In this document: piece after piece, positions 7,088-16,085 of the stretch
Layout of the letters: each line of letters opens with the position of its first letter
How positions within the stretch are numbered: the first letter of the stretch is position 1
From: Polyangiaceae bacterium
GTDB lineage: Bacteria; Myxococcota_A; Polyangia; Polyangiales; Polyangiaceae
Direction: 5' to 3'
NCBI GenBank assembly: GCA_022842465.1
Contig: JALHPN010000037.1
Span: 1 to 49,738, forward strand
DNA length: 49,738 bases
The notes under the pieces: generated by a model
Databases searched by the model: none
Seen by the model: only the letters and a program-made list of their open reading frames with translations
Told to the model about the DNA's origin: nothing
Made by a program: the position numbers and the translations under genes

Positions 7088-8971
7088 GTGACCGAAGACG
7101 AGCGCGAGGGAGCCCCGGAGGAGATCGCCTCGTCGGGCGAGGCGACGCCCGACGAGGACGAGGCGGGGTTCGAAGAGCTCCTCGCGTTCTTGCACCGGAC
7201 GCGGTCGTTCGACTTCCGCGGCTACAAGCGGGCGAGCCTCTCCCGCCGGATCCGACGGCGGATGCAGATGGTCTCCGTCACTTCCTTCGCCGACTACACG
7301 GACTATCTCCAGGTGCATCCCGACGAGCACGCTCAGCTCTTCGACATGGTGCTCATCAACGTGACCGCGTTCTTTCGCGACGCGCCGGCGTGGGAGGCGC
7401 TCGATGGGTGTCTCGGAAAGCTCCTCGACGGCGCCGCCGATCGCCCCGTGCGCGCGTGGAGCGCGGGGTGTGCGTCGGGCGAGGAGGCGTACACGCTCGC
7501 GATCCTGCTCGCGGAGCGCGTCGGTCTCGAGGCCTTCGCGCGGCGCGTGAAGATCTACGCGACGGATTTCGACGAGGACGCCCTCGCGAGGGCCCGGGCA
7601 GCCACGTACTCCGCGAAGGCGATCGAGGGCGTCCCGCCCGCGTTCCTCGAGAAGTACTTCCAGTCGACCGCGGCCGGCTACGTCGTCCACAAGGATCTTC
7701 GGCGCGGAGTCATCTTCGGTCGTCACGATCTCCTGCACGACGCGCCGATCTCCAAGGTCGACGTCCTCGTCTGCCGGAACACCCTCATGTACTTCAACGC
7801 CGACGCGCAGGAGGACATCCTCCGCCGCCTGCACTTCGCGGTCGGCGACGCGGGGCTCCTCTTCCTCGGCAAGGCGGAGATGCTCCTGACGCACGGCTCC
7901 CTCTTCACGCCGCTCGATCTGAAGCTCCGGATCTTCCAGCGGACGCCGCGCGAGCGGCGCGAGCCGCGCTTCGACGTCACGGCAGTGAGCGACGCCAAGG
8001 TGCCCCCCCGGGACCAGTCCGCGGACGCGCGCGAGCGCTTGAAGCGCGCCGCCTTCGACTCGGTGCCGATCGGTATCGTGCTCCTCGACCTCACGGGGCG
8101 GATCATGCACGTCACCCGTCGCGTCACCGAGCTCGTCGGCATCCTGCCGAGCGACCAGGGGCGGATGTTCCACGAGCTCGAGCTCTCGTACCGTCCGGTG
8201 GATCTCCGGTCGTCGATCGACCGGGCGCGCGAGGAGCGCCGCGTCGTCGTGGTCCCGGCCCTGGAGCGTCAGACGAGGTCGGGAGAGCGGATTGTCTTCG
8301 AGGTGACCGTCGCGCCCGTCCTCGCGTCCGGTGAGATGAGCGGCGTACAGCTCTGCTTCCACGACATCACCCGGACGGAGCACCTCCAGGCCGAGCTCCA
8401 GAAGACCTACGTCGCGCTCTCCTCCGCGCACGAGGAGCTCCAGTCGACGAGCGAAGAGCTCGAGACCACGAACGAGGAGCTCCAGTCGACCGTGGAGGAG
8501 CTCGAGACCACGAACGAGGAGCTCCAGTCGACGAACGAGGAGCTCGAGACCATGAACGAGGAGCTCCAGTCGACGAACGAGGAGCTCCAGACGATGAACG
8601 CGGAGCTCCGCGGCCGAAGCGATGAACTCGCGCACCTGAACGGGTTCCTCAACGGGATCCTCGGCGGCATGCGCTCCGGCGTCGCGGTGCTCGACGGCGA
8701 CCTCATGGTCAAGACCTGGAACCACAAGATGGAGGACCTGTGGGGCGTGCGGACCGGGGAGGTGGTCGGACGGCAGGTCCTCACCCTCGACATCGGGCTC
8801 CCGCTCGACGACCTCGCGCCGGCGATCCGGGCGTGTCTCCTCGCCGAGGCCCACGACACACGCGAGATCGCGTGCACGAACCGCCGGGGCAAGAGCGTGA
8901 AATGCCGCGTGACCCTCGCGCCGATGGCGGGAGAGTCACGCGGCGTCATCCTCGCCGTGGAGGAGCTGTGA
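7088..8971 (+). CDS. cheR: CheR methyltransferase with PAS domains and heptad coiled coil
   Basis: A 627-residue protein. Residues about 27-85 are the CheR all-alpha domain. The SAM-binding methyltransferase follows, with WSAGCASGEEAYTLA at 124-138 and the conserved CRNTLMYF segment. Then come a PAS domain (about 318-435), ten heptads of E-E-L-x-[ST]-x-x from residue 449 that should form a long coiled coil, and a second PAS about 525-627 (RSGVAVLDGDL). CheR transfers methyl groups to receptor glutamates; PAS-linked forms are known as single CheB-CheR-PAS fusions in many soil bacteria, and here CheB is a separate upstream gene. The start is GTG at 7088. No chemoreceptor is encoded nearby, so the methylated target is unknown. 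Confidence 0.9.
   Translation: MTEDEREGAPEEIASSGEATPDEDEAGFEELLAFLHRTRSFDFRGYKRASLSRRIRRRMQMVSVTSFADYTDYLQVHPDEHAQLFDMVLINVTAFFRDAPAWEALDGCLGKLLDGAADRPVRAWSAGCASGEEAYTLAILLAERVGLEAFARRVKIYATDFDEDALARARAATYSAKAIEGVPPAFLEKYFQSTAAGYVVHKDLRRGVIFGRHDLLHDAPISKVDVLVCRNTLMYFNADAQEDILRRLHFAVGDAGLLFLGKAEMLLTHGSLFTPLDLKLRIFQRTPRERREPRFDVTAVSDAKVPPRDQSADARERLKRAAFDSVPIGIVLLDLTGRIMHVTRRVTELVGILPSDQGRMFHELELSYRPVDLRSSIDRAREERRVVVVPALERQTRSGERIVFEVTVAPVLASGEMSGVQLCFHDITRTEHLQAELQKTYVALSSAHEELQSTSEELETTNEELQSTVEELETTNEELQSTNEELETMNEELQSTNEELQTMNAELRGRSDELAHLNGFLNGILGGMRSGVAVLDGDLMVKTWNHKMEDLWGVRTGEVVGRQVLTLDIGLPLDDLAPAIRACLLAEAHDTREIACTNRRGKSVKCRVTLAPMAGESRGVILAVEEL
8432..8620 (+). repeat. Near-identical 21-bp repeats encoding coiled-coil heptads in cheR
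   Basis: About nine consecutive 21-bp units, each beginning GAGGAGCTC or a close variant, encode heptads such as EELQSTN and EELETTN. They are in frame, so gain or loss of a unit would lengthen or shorten the coiled coil without a frameshift. Confidence 0.85.
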
Positions 8972-8989
8972 GCCTCGTCCGAGGGCTCA
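8969..8989. terminator. Hairpin between convergent cheR and lipoprotein genes
   Basis: TGAGCCTC and GAGGGCTCA pair as an eight-base stem with one bulged G around a GTCC loop. The left arm contains the cheR stop (TGA) and the right arm the stop of the opposing gene (TCA). There is no clear T-run, so a bidirectional terminator is plausible but unproven. Confidence 0.35.
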
Positions 8990-10450
8990 GTCGTCCGACC
9001 AGACGACCCACTTGCCGGTGGTCGCCCACGCGTCGTTCGCGTCCTTGAACGCGCCCATGTACGACGCGCTCGCGTCGAAGAAGCCGTCGCTCGGCGGCGT
9101 CGCCGCGCCGTCCGTCAGGCTCGTCGCGGGGCCGAACTTCGCCGCCTTGCGATCGAAGGGCGCCGCGAGGTTCGGGTTCGCCCAGCGATTCGAGCGCTCC
9201 GCGCCCTTCAGCCAGCCGAGCTCGTCGAAATTCCCGTCGTTGTCCGCGTTCGGCTTCGTCCCGCCGACCGGCTCGGGGTAGGTGATCCCGTCCATCACGC
9301 CCATCCCCATGTTCCCGAAGAAGAGCGAGTTGCTGATGATCAGCTGCTCCTTGCCGGCGAGGCCGACGGCGGCGGCGGTCGAGGCGTCGCGCACGTCGAG
9401 GGCCGCCTCGAAGCCGGTCACGACGAAGTTCTTGTACGTGCCGCGGGCGTTGCGGCGGATGAGGAGACCGTACTGCGCCTGGTCGACGTCCGCGTTCTTG
9501 CCGACGAGCGTGACGTTGTAGACCGTCGGGCTCGTGAGCGGCGTGTTGCCGGTGCCGGTCGCGTCGTTGTCGATCTCGAAGCCGTTGTCCTCGCCCGGGT
9601 GGACGGGATCCTGCTGGAGCACGAGGTACTGGAGGCGGCCCTGGTAGCCGTTGTCCATGTCGAACCCGTCGTCCTGGTTGCCCTGGCAGACGAGGTACTT
9701 CGCGTCGACGGTGCCGCCGAAGAACTCGAAGCAGTCGTCGAGCGCCTGGCGGACCTGGATGTGGTCGACCTTCGTGCCGCGGCCGACGCCGGCGAACGTG
9801 AGGCCGTTGACCTCGTTGTCGGGGGAGAGGATGACGCCGGCGTACTCGATGCGGACGTAGCGGAGGACGCCGCTGTCGTCGTTCTCATCGGTCCCGCCGT
9901 ACGCCGTGCCGTTCCCGTTCTTGAGGATGCCCTCGACGCTCGGGTTCGGGAGGTTCACGGGCGCCTTGCCGAGGATGACCACGCCGCCCCAGTCGCCGGC
10001 GCGACGCGCTCCGGCCGCCGCCTGGCTCGTGAAGACGATCGGCTCGTCCGCCGTGCCCTCGGCGACGATCTTCGCGCCCGGCTCGACGAGCAGAATGGCC
10101 TTGGAGGCGTTGTCGCCCTTGATCGTCGTCCCCTTCTCGATCGTGAGGGTGGAGCCGGCCTTCACCACGACGAGCCCCTTGAGGAGGTACTCCTTCGCGC
10201 TCGCGAGCGTACGGCTCGCGGTGATCTCGCCTACCAGGTCCTCGCTCGGCTTGACGACGTTGCCGCTCGAGCCGGAAGAGGTGCCCGGGTCCCCCGAGCT
10301 CGCGCCCGTCGTGCCGCTGCTGGAGGACGAGCTCGAGCTCGAGCTCGTGCCGCCGCCGCCGAGCTCTCCGTCGTCCGAGCACGCGACCATGCCACCGAGC
10401 GCCGCGCCGAGCGCTGCCACGAGAACGACCCGTCCCTGCATCTTGGACAT
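8987..10450 (-). CDS. Beta-helix-like outer-surface lipoprotein linked to TonB receptor
   Basis: A 487-residue lipoprotein: signal peptide ending in the lipobox MVAC (Cys24), then a linker with a run of ten Ser and Gly/Thr repeats, then a long domain rich in short strands and turns (for example LTIEKGTTIKG, GDWGGVVILG, DNEVNGLTFAGVG, DDGFDMDNGYQG). This pattern suggests a right-handed beta-helix. Proteins of this kind are often encoded next to TonB-dependent receptors, but their role is not settled; substrate capture at the surface is my inference. The ATG at 10450 is preceded by GGAGC. It is the last gene of the TonB operon, 136 bp after the receptor. The Ser run is encoded partly by GAGCTC units read on the plus strand near 10330. 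Confidence 0.8.
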   Translation of the reverse strand: MSKMQGRVVLVAALGAALGGMVACSDDGELGGGGTSSSSSSSSSSGTTGASSGDPGTSSGSSGNVVKPSEDLVGEITASRTLASAKEYLLKGLVVVKAGSTLTIEKGTTIKGDNASKAILLVEPGAKIVAEGTADEPIVFTSQAAAGARRAGDWGGVVILGKAPVNLPNPSVEGILKNGNGTAYGGTDENDDSGVLRYVRIEYAGVILSPDNEVNGLTFAGVGRGTKVDHIQVRQALDDCFEFFGGTVDAKYLVCQGNQDDGFDMDNGYQGRLQYLVLQQDPVHPGEDNGFEIDNDATGTGNTPLTSPTVYNVTLVGKNADVDQAQYGLLIRRNARGTYKNFVVTGFEAALDVRDASTAAAVGLAGKEQLIISNSLFFGNMGMGVMDGITYPEPVGGTKPNADNDGNFDELGWLKGAERSNRWANPNLAAPFDRKAAKFGPATSLTDGAATPPSDGFFDASASYMGAFKDANDAWATTGKWVVWSDD

Positions 10451-10586
10451 CCGAAGCTCCTTTGAGGTCGCGCGGGGCCATGCCCGCGCGTCGACCCCTC
10501 TTGTGCCCGACGTCGGTGACGCGGTGGCGTCGGGCTCCGAAACTCGCGGTGCTCCTTCGGTGCCGATCGCGTGAACTGCGGCGAGC

Positions 10587-13565
10587 TCAGTGCGAATAGG
10601 TGGCGGTGAGCCACAGCGTCCGGCCGACGAGGTAGCGGTTCGCGATGAAGTCGTCACCGTCGCGGCCCTGCGTGAACTTCACCGGCGCGTCGAGGACGTT
10701 CTCGATCGTCAGCTTCGCGTCCACGTGCTCGCCGAAGCCCTTCGCGACCGAGAGGTCCACGAGGTGCCGCGGCTGCTCGTACGTGTCGGGGAGGCCGTTC
10801 TGCCCGACCTGCGCGACGCGCGCGCCCTGCACGTTGTAGAGCGCGCGCGCGCGGATCTTCGTCGCTTCGTTCGTCCAGTCGATCGCGAAGTTCACGACGT
10901 AGGGGGACTGCCCCGCGAGCGGCCGCTCCGTGGACGTCTGGATGCCCCCCTGCGCCGCGTCGAGCTCGACCCGCGAGTGAACGAGGGTGAGGTTTGCGAG
11001 GACCGCGAAGTCTTTCACCGCCGGGGAGATGAAGTCGAGCCCCTTCCGGCCCTCGAGCTCGAACCCGGTGTTCACCGCACCCTTCGCGTTCTGGAAGGAG
11101 AGGACGCCGCGGCTCGTCGGGATGATGAAGGGCTCGATCGGCCTCTCGAAGCGCTTGTGGAAGACGCTGACGGCGAGGACCTCGCTCACCCGCGGGAAGA
11201 TCTCGAAGCGCGCGTCCAGGTTCGTGATGTTCGTCCGGTCGAGGTTCGGGTTCCCGAGCACCTCGCGGGCGCCGAGGAAGTCCGAGAAGATGAAGGGGGC
11301 GAGCTCGCGGAGCTGCGGGCGCGCCACCGTGCGGGTCGCCGTGAGGCGGAGGTTCGACGTGCCTGTGAGCTTCAGGATCACGTTGCCGGAGGGCAGGAGA
11401 TCCGTCGCCGCGAGCCGGCTCTGGACGCGGGAGGCCGTGTTGAAGGGGTCGAACGAGTCGATCGTCTGCGTCGACTTCTCGACGCGCTCGCCGACCACGA
11501 CGCGGAGCCGCGGGAGGATCGCGACGTCCGCCATGACGTACCCTGCCACGACGTTGTAGCGGGCGGCGTAGGAGTCCGTCGGGCGCGTCCACTCCTCGAG
11601 CTCGAGGAGGGGGCCGACGTTCTCGTCGGTGAAGAGCGCGTTCGGCGACTGTCGGAACGGCGCGAGGTCCGTCGCCTGCGGATTGCGGAGGAACCGGAAG
11701 CGGCGCGCGTTGAAGCTTCGACCGCGCAGCGTGAGGAGGCCGCCCGCCTTGAGCGACGTCGGCTTGTCCCCCTTGCCCAGCGGCTGCAGCCAGTCGAGCC
11801 CGGCCGAGCGCGTCGTCTCGCCCTGCGCGGCGTAGAAGTGCTGGCCGCTCTGCGTGCTCTCACGGTAGGAGTAGCCCGTCTGCGGATCGTTCACGTAGAC
11901 GGTCTCGCGGAGGTCCGGATCGCTCAGCGTCGCGCGGGAGTAGAGGCCCGCCCAGGTGAGCTGCGCAGAGTTCAGCGATCGGAACCGGTGCTCGCCTCGG
12001 AGCTGCGTGTACTGCAGCGCCCGGTTGACGAAGCGGAGACGCTCGTCCCGGATGTCGTTGTTCTGCTCCTCGTTGAAGCCGGTGATGATCCGGCCCTCCT
12101 TCTCCGCGTTGCGCGAGTAGAGGCCCGTCAGGGCGAGCTTGTTGTCGTTGTCGAACGCGAAGCTGACGGTGCCGAGCGCGCTCCACGTGACGGTGTCGAT
12201 GCCGGTCTCGGCGCGGTAGTCGTTGAACCGGATGAGCTGGCCCTCTCGGTTCGGGTCGACGCCGTAGGTCCGGATGATCTCGTCGTTTCGCTTCTGGAAG
12301 CGACGCGAGTAGCTCGCCCCTGCGACGTAGCCGAGGACGCGCTGCTTGCCGAGCTTGAACGAGTCGCCGACGACCATGCTGCCGGTGCCGTTCGGTAGAT
12401 TGAAGACGCGCTCGGTCTCCATCGGCCCGTTCACGGCACGTCCGATGCGCGTGAGGTCGTCGTTGAGCGTTCCGTCGGGGCGGAGCCGGGTGACGCGATC
12501 GCGCGGCACGGCCGCGGGGAGGCGCCTCGTCCCGTCGTCCATCGCGAGCCAGTCGGTCCCGCCGCCGGGGTAGCCGAGGCGCTTGCCGAACGTGGACTCG
12601 CTGTTCACGCCGAGCCCGAGGGTGGTCTGGAAGAGGAACTTCTGCGGGAGGTCGCGGGTGTGGATGTTGAGCGACCCGCCGGCGAAGTCGCCGGGCATGT
12701 CGGGCGTGAACGTCTTCGCGACCGTGAGGTCGGAGAGGACGAGGGTGGGGAACATGTCGAGCGGGACCGACTGCCTGTCCGGCTCCGGGCTCGGCAGCGG
12801 CGAGCCGTTGAGGAGCGAGTTCGTGTAGCGGTCGCCGAGGCCTCGGACGAAGATGTAGCGACCGTCGACCACGGTCGCGCCTACGACGCGCTTCACGGCG
12901 TCCGCCGCGTTCCGGTCGGGCGTCCGCGCGATGTCCTGCGCGCCGATCGAGTCGGAGGCCTGGGCCGCGTTCTTCCGGAGGAAGAGCTGCGTCGCGGCGC
13001 TGGCGCGCTCGACCTCGGCCTCGACGGCGGTGACCTCCTCGACCGCCGTCTCGTCCGGGTCGAGGACGACGTCGATGCGGGCGATCTTGCCGGCGACGAC
13101 GCGCACGTTCTTCACGCGGGCGGGCCGATGGAGCTCGTACTGGATGCGGAGCTGATAGGTCCCTGGCGGGAGCTCCACGCGGTAGCGACCTTCCACGTCG
13201 CTCTGCGCGTAGTCCTTCCGTCCGATGACGGTGACGAGCGCGTCGAGGAGCGTCTCGTCGCCCTTTCGGCTCTTCACGACCCCCCAGACGGCGCCCCGTC
13301 CTCGCTTCGGTGGCTTCGCCGGGTCGACCTGCGGGACCACCTCCTCCGGCGCCTCCTCGACCGCATCCGTCTCCGCCCCCACCGCCGTCCCGGTCCCCCC
13401 CGTGCCCGTGCCCGTGCCCGTGCCCGTGCCCGTGACGGGCTCCGCCCCCACGCTCGGCCCTGTATCTCCGCCGCCCCCGCCCGCCTGCGCCCAGGCCGCG
13501 CGCGGCGCACACACTGCGGCCGACGTGACCACCAGGATCAAGTTACACGTGTACCATGCACGCAT
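10587..13565 (-). CDS. TonB-dependent outer-membrane receptor with carboxypeptidase-regulatory-like domain
   Basis: A 992-residue receptor. Signal peptide 1-26 (cleavage after AWA), a Gly-Thr repeat linker about 45-62, a carboxypeptidase-regulatory-like beta-sandwich about 92-172 (DALVTVIGRKDYAQSDVEGR, PPGTYQLRI), a possible TonB box within EEVTAVEA, a plug domain about 195-320 (RNAADAVKRVVGA, FVRGLGDRYT, PDMPGDFAGGSLNI) and a C-terminal beta barrel. It would import an unknown ligand across the outer membrane using the TonB/ExbB/ExbD encoded just upstream. The final residues are TATYSH rather than the usual aromatic terminus. It belongs to the class that resembles SusC-type receptors in domain order, but no SusD is present; the following lipoprotein may take that place. 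Start ATG at 13565. Confidence 0.92.
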   Translation of the reverse strand: MRAWYTCNLILVVTSAAVCAPRAAWAQAGGGGGDTGPSVGAEPVTGTGTGTGTGTGGTGTAVGAETDAVEEAPEEVVPQVDPAKPPKRGRGAVWGVVKSRKGDETLLDALVTVIGRKDYAQSDVEGRYRVELPPGTYQLRIQYELHRPARVKNVRVVAGKIARIDVVLDPDETAVEEVTAVEAEVERASAATQLFLRKNAAQASDSIGAQDIARTPDRNAADAVKRVVGATVVDGRYIFVRGLGDRYTNSLLNGSPLPSPEPDRQSVPLDMFPTLVLSDLTVAKTFTPDMPGDFAGGSLNIHTRDLPQKFLFQTTLGLGVNSESTFGKRLGYPGGGTDWLAMDDGTRRLPAAVPRDRVTRLRPDGTLNDDLTRIGRAVNGPMETERVFNLPNGTGSMVVGDSFKLGKQRVLGYVAGASYSRRFQKRNDEIIRTYGVDPNREGQLIRFNDYRAETGIDTVTWSALGTVSFAFDNDNKLALTGLYSRNAEKEGRIITGFNEEQNNDIRDERLRFVNRALQYTQLRGEHRFRSLNSAQLTWAGLYSRATLSDPDLRETVYVNDPQTGYSYRESTQSGQHFYAAQGETTRSAGLDWLQPLGKGDKPTSLKAGGLLTLRGRSFNARRFRFLRNPQATDLAPFRQSPNALFTDENVGPLLELEEWTRPTDSYAARYNVVAGYVMADVAILPRLRVVVGERVEKSTQTIDSFDPFNTASRVQSRLAATDLLPSGNVILKLTGTSNLRLTATRTVARPQLRELAPFIFSDFLGAREVLGNPNLDRTNITNLDARFEIFPRVSEVLAVSVFHKRFERPIEPFIIPTSRGVLSFQNAKGAVNTGFELEGRKGLDFISPAVKDFAVLANLTLVHSRVELDAAQGGIQTSTERPLAGQSPYVVNFAIDWTNEATKIRARALYNVQGARVAQVGQNGLPDTYEQPRHLVDLSVAKGFGEHVDAKLTIENVLDAPVKFTQGRDGDDFIANRYLVGRTLWLTATYSH
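13399..13434. repeat. Hexanucleotide microsatellite (CCCGTG)x6 in the receptor gene
   Basis: Six uninterrupted CCCGTG copies on the plus strand encode Gly-Thr dipeptides in the receptor's N-terminal linker. Because the unit is six bases, copy-number change keeps the frame. Confidence 0.9.
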
Positions 13566-13610
13566 CGCGTGTCTCGCTCTCGTAGGGAGAAGGGAAGGGG
13601 ACGCAGCCGC

Positions 13611-14054
13611 TCAGCGCGGCGTTCCGGCCATCACCGATTTCGTCAAGATCGCGATCGTCTTCGCGCCGCCCTGCCGGGCCAGATCCATCGCCTCCACGGT
13701 CACGGCGTAAGGCGCCTCGTCCGCCGCGTCGAAGTAGACGGCCTTCTCGCTGCGGGCCGCCATCACGCGCGTGAGCTTGTCGCGCAGCTCCGTCTTCGCG
13801 ATCTCCGTCCCGTTCAGCTCGAGCTTCCCGTCCTTCTTGACCGTGAGGACCACGGTCTCGTTCTTGGGAGGCGTCTCCGCCGTCTTGTCGTCCTGCTTCG
13901 GGAGCTGGAGCCAGAACTGCTTCGAGAGCAGCGGCGTCACGACCATGAAGATGATGAGGAGGACGAGCACGACGTCGACGAGCGGCGTCACGTTCATCTG
14001 CGGCGTCGCCCGCGTCTTCTTGCCAGCGCTGTCCGATCCGACCGACATGCCCAT
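13611..14054 (-). CDS. exbD: ExbD-type proton channel component (second copy)
   Basis: A 147-residue ExbD/TolR protein with a short cytoplasmic N-terminus, one membrane helix carrying the essential Asp (Asp27 in NVTPLVDVVLVLLIIF) and a periplasmic domain. ExbD works with ExbB to couple proton flow to TonB. It is the fourth gene of the operon, 12 bp after the other exbD and 45 bp before the receptor. An internal ATG at 14048 is an alternative start. Two different ExbD proteins with one ExbB suggests a mixed dimer, which is seen in some TonB systems. Confidence 0.92.
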   Translation of the reverse strand: MGMSVGSDSAGKKTRATPQMNVTPLVDVVLVLLIIFMVVTPLLSKQFWLQLPKQDDKTAETPPKNETVVLTVKKDGKLELNGTEIAKTELRDKLTRVMAARSEKAVYFDAADEAPYAVTVEAMDLARQGGAKTIAILTKSVMAGTPR

Positions 14055-14066
14055 GGGGAGGACCCT

Positions 14067-14534
<468 letters not shown>

Positions 14535-15200
14535 GGCTGTTCTCCAGCTCGTCGAGGAGCTCCCCGGTCCGGCGACCGAGCTCCGTCTCGACGGCGTTGA
14601 TCTTGGTGTTGAGCTGGTTGAAAAAGAGCGTCGCCGGGATGGCGACCATGAGGCCGAGGGCGGTCTCGACGAGCGCCTCGGCGATGCCGGCCGAGACGGA
14701 CCCGAGCCCGCCGGAGCCCGTCGCGGCGATCCCCTGGAAGGCGGTGATGATGCCGACGACGGTGCCGAGGAGACCGACGAACGGCGCGATCGACCCGACC
14801 GAGGCGAGCACGCCCATCCCGCGCCGGAGCTCCTCCCCGACCGCCTCCTTCTGACGCTCGGCCTCGCGCCGGGCCAGCTCGATGCGGGAGAGGTTCTTCT
14901 CGTCGCTCGAGACGACCTTGTTCAAGATCGGCGCGACGAGGCGCGCGAACGGCGACGCCTTGTGCTCGCCGGCGGTCCCGGCCGCCTTCGCGTAGTCCTC
15001 CGCCTCGAGGTGCGGGAGGATCGCGCGGAGGAGCTTCCGGGTCTCGCTCTTGCCTCGGAAGAGGGCGAGGTGGCGCTCGACGACGACGGCGAGGCTCATC
15101 GTCGCCATCAGGATCAAGAGCGAGGCGATGACCTTGCTCATGAGGCCCATCGAGGCCCAGATGTGGATCGGACTGAACGACATGGTGATGCTCCTTCGGA

Positions 15201-15956
15201 TCAGCCGGTCTTCAACCGGAAGGGGATCTTGACCATGCGCACCATGCGCACGGCGCGACCCTCGATGGTCGCGGGCTGGAAGGTCCACGTGCGCACGGCG
15301 GCGAGCACGATCTCGTCGAAGAGCGGATGGCCCTTCACGATCTTCGGCTCCTCGACGCGACCGTCCTCGCCGATCACGAACTTCACGACGACGAGCGCCT
15401 CGATGCCTTGCTTCCGCGCGTCCTCGGGGTAGGCCGGCATCGCCTTCGCCATCGGGACGGGGGCGGTCGACACCTCGGCGACCTGGACGGGCGGCGCGGG
15501 AGGGGAAGGCGGAGCGGGCGGAGCGGTGACGACGGGCGGCGCGATGCCGCCGCCGCCGCGGCCGGTGCCGCCGACGACGCCGTTCGGATCCCCCTCGCCG
15601 AAGGGGAGCTCCGCCGCGGCCTTGTTCGGATCGCCCTCGCGCGGAGCGTCCTTCGGGATCTCGAGCGGAGGCGCGTCCTGCTTCGCGCCGAGCGGAGGCG
15701 GCGCCGCGGTTCGGAGCGCGGCCTTGGGCGGAGGAGGAGGCGGCGGGGGCGGCGGCGCCTTCACCGGCTCCGGCGGAGGCACGAACTTCACCTCCACCTC
15801 CTCCTCGAAGACCTGCTTCTTGATCTGCCCCCCGAAGGCGATGCCTACGCCGAGCAAGAGCGCGACCAGGACCGCGGCGGCGGCGTACGAGCCGGCGAGC
15901 CGCTTGGCGCGGCCGTCGTCATCGAGCTCTCCTCGTCCCCAGGCGTCGAGCGACAC
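15201..15956 (-). CDS. tonB: TonB energy-transducing protein
   Basis: A 251-residue TonB: short cytoplasmic N-terminus, one membrane helix about 22-42 (AAAVLVALLLGVGIAFGG), a long periplasmic Pro-rich arm including a run of ten prolines, and a C-terminal domain about 170-251 with YPEDARKQGIEALVVVKF, GRVEEPKIV and AVRTWTFQPA, which match the TonB C-terminal fold. It spans the periplasm and transmits energy to the receptor encoded downstream. The only workable start is GTG at 15956, without a clear ribosome-binding site. It is the first gene of the operon and diverges from amtB. Confidence 0.92.
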   Translation of the reverse strand: MSLDAWGRGELDDDGRAKRLAGSYAAAAVLVALLLGVGIAFGGQIKKQVFEEEVEVKFVPPPEPVKAPPPPPPPPPPKAALRTAAPPPLGAKQDAPPLEIPKDAPREGDPNKAAAELPFGEGDPNGVVGGTGRGGGGIAPPVVTAPPAPPSPPAPPVQVAEVSTAPVPMAKAMPAYPEDARKQGIEALVVVKFVIGEDGRVEEPKIVKGHPLFDEIVLAAVRTWTFQPATIEGRAVRMVRMVKIPFRLKTG

Positions 15957-16085
15957 GCCGCTTTTCTACGGGACGTGCGTGGCGCGCTCGTGACAACCCG
16001 GGCACAAGCTGTCACGGGGCGCGTGCGCGGGAGTTGACGGAACGGAAACAGATCGGAAACACGGCGGGCCGTTTCATGGGTCGTC
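15957..16085. promoter_or_regulatory. Divergent tonB / amtB control region with CGGAAACA direct repeats
   Basis: This 129-bp region must hold promoters for both genes. CGGAAACA occurs at 16043-16050 and again at 16054-16061, exactly 11 bp (one helical turn) apart, which suits a transcription factor binding one face of the DNA. TTGACG at 16034-16039 could be a -35 element for amtB, but no convincing -10 follows. Confidence 0.4.

Noticed and set aside
2609..8854. A 6.2-kb open frame on the minus strand opposite the thiolase, monooxygenase, kinase, cheB and cheR genes
   Set aside because: It is antisense to five well-supported genes, has no domain, is extremely rich in Arg/Glu/Asp, and is explained by the strong GC bias at third positions that removes stops on the opposite strand.
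10590..12398. A 1.8-kb open frame on the plus strand opposite the TonB-dependent receptor
   Set aside because: Same effect of GC-rich coding; composition is unlike any protein family and the receptor on the other strand has clear domains.
15995..16020. A possible sigma54 site before amtB
   Set aside because: GGGCAC is present but the required GC element at the right distance is missing, so I do not call it.
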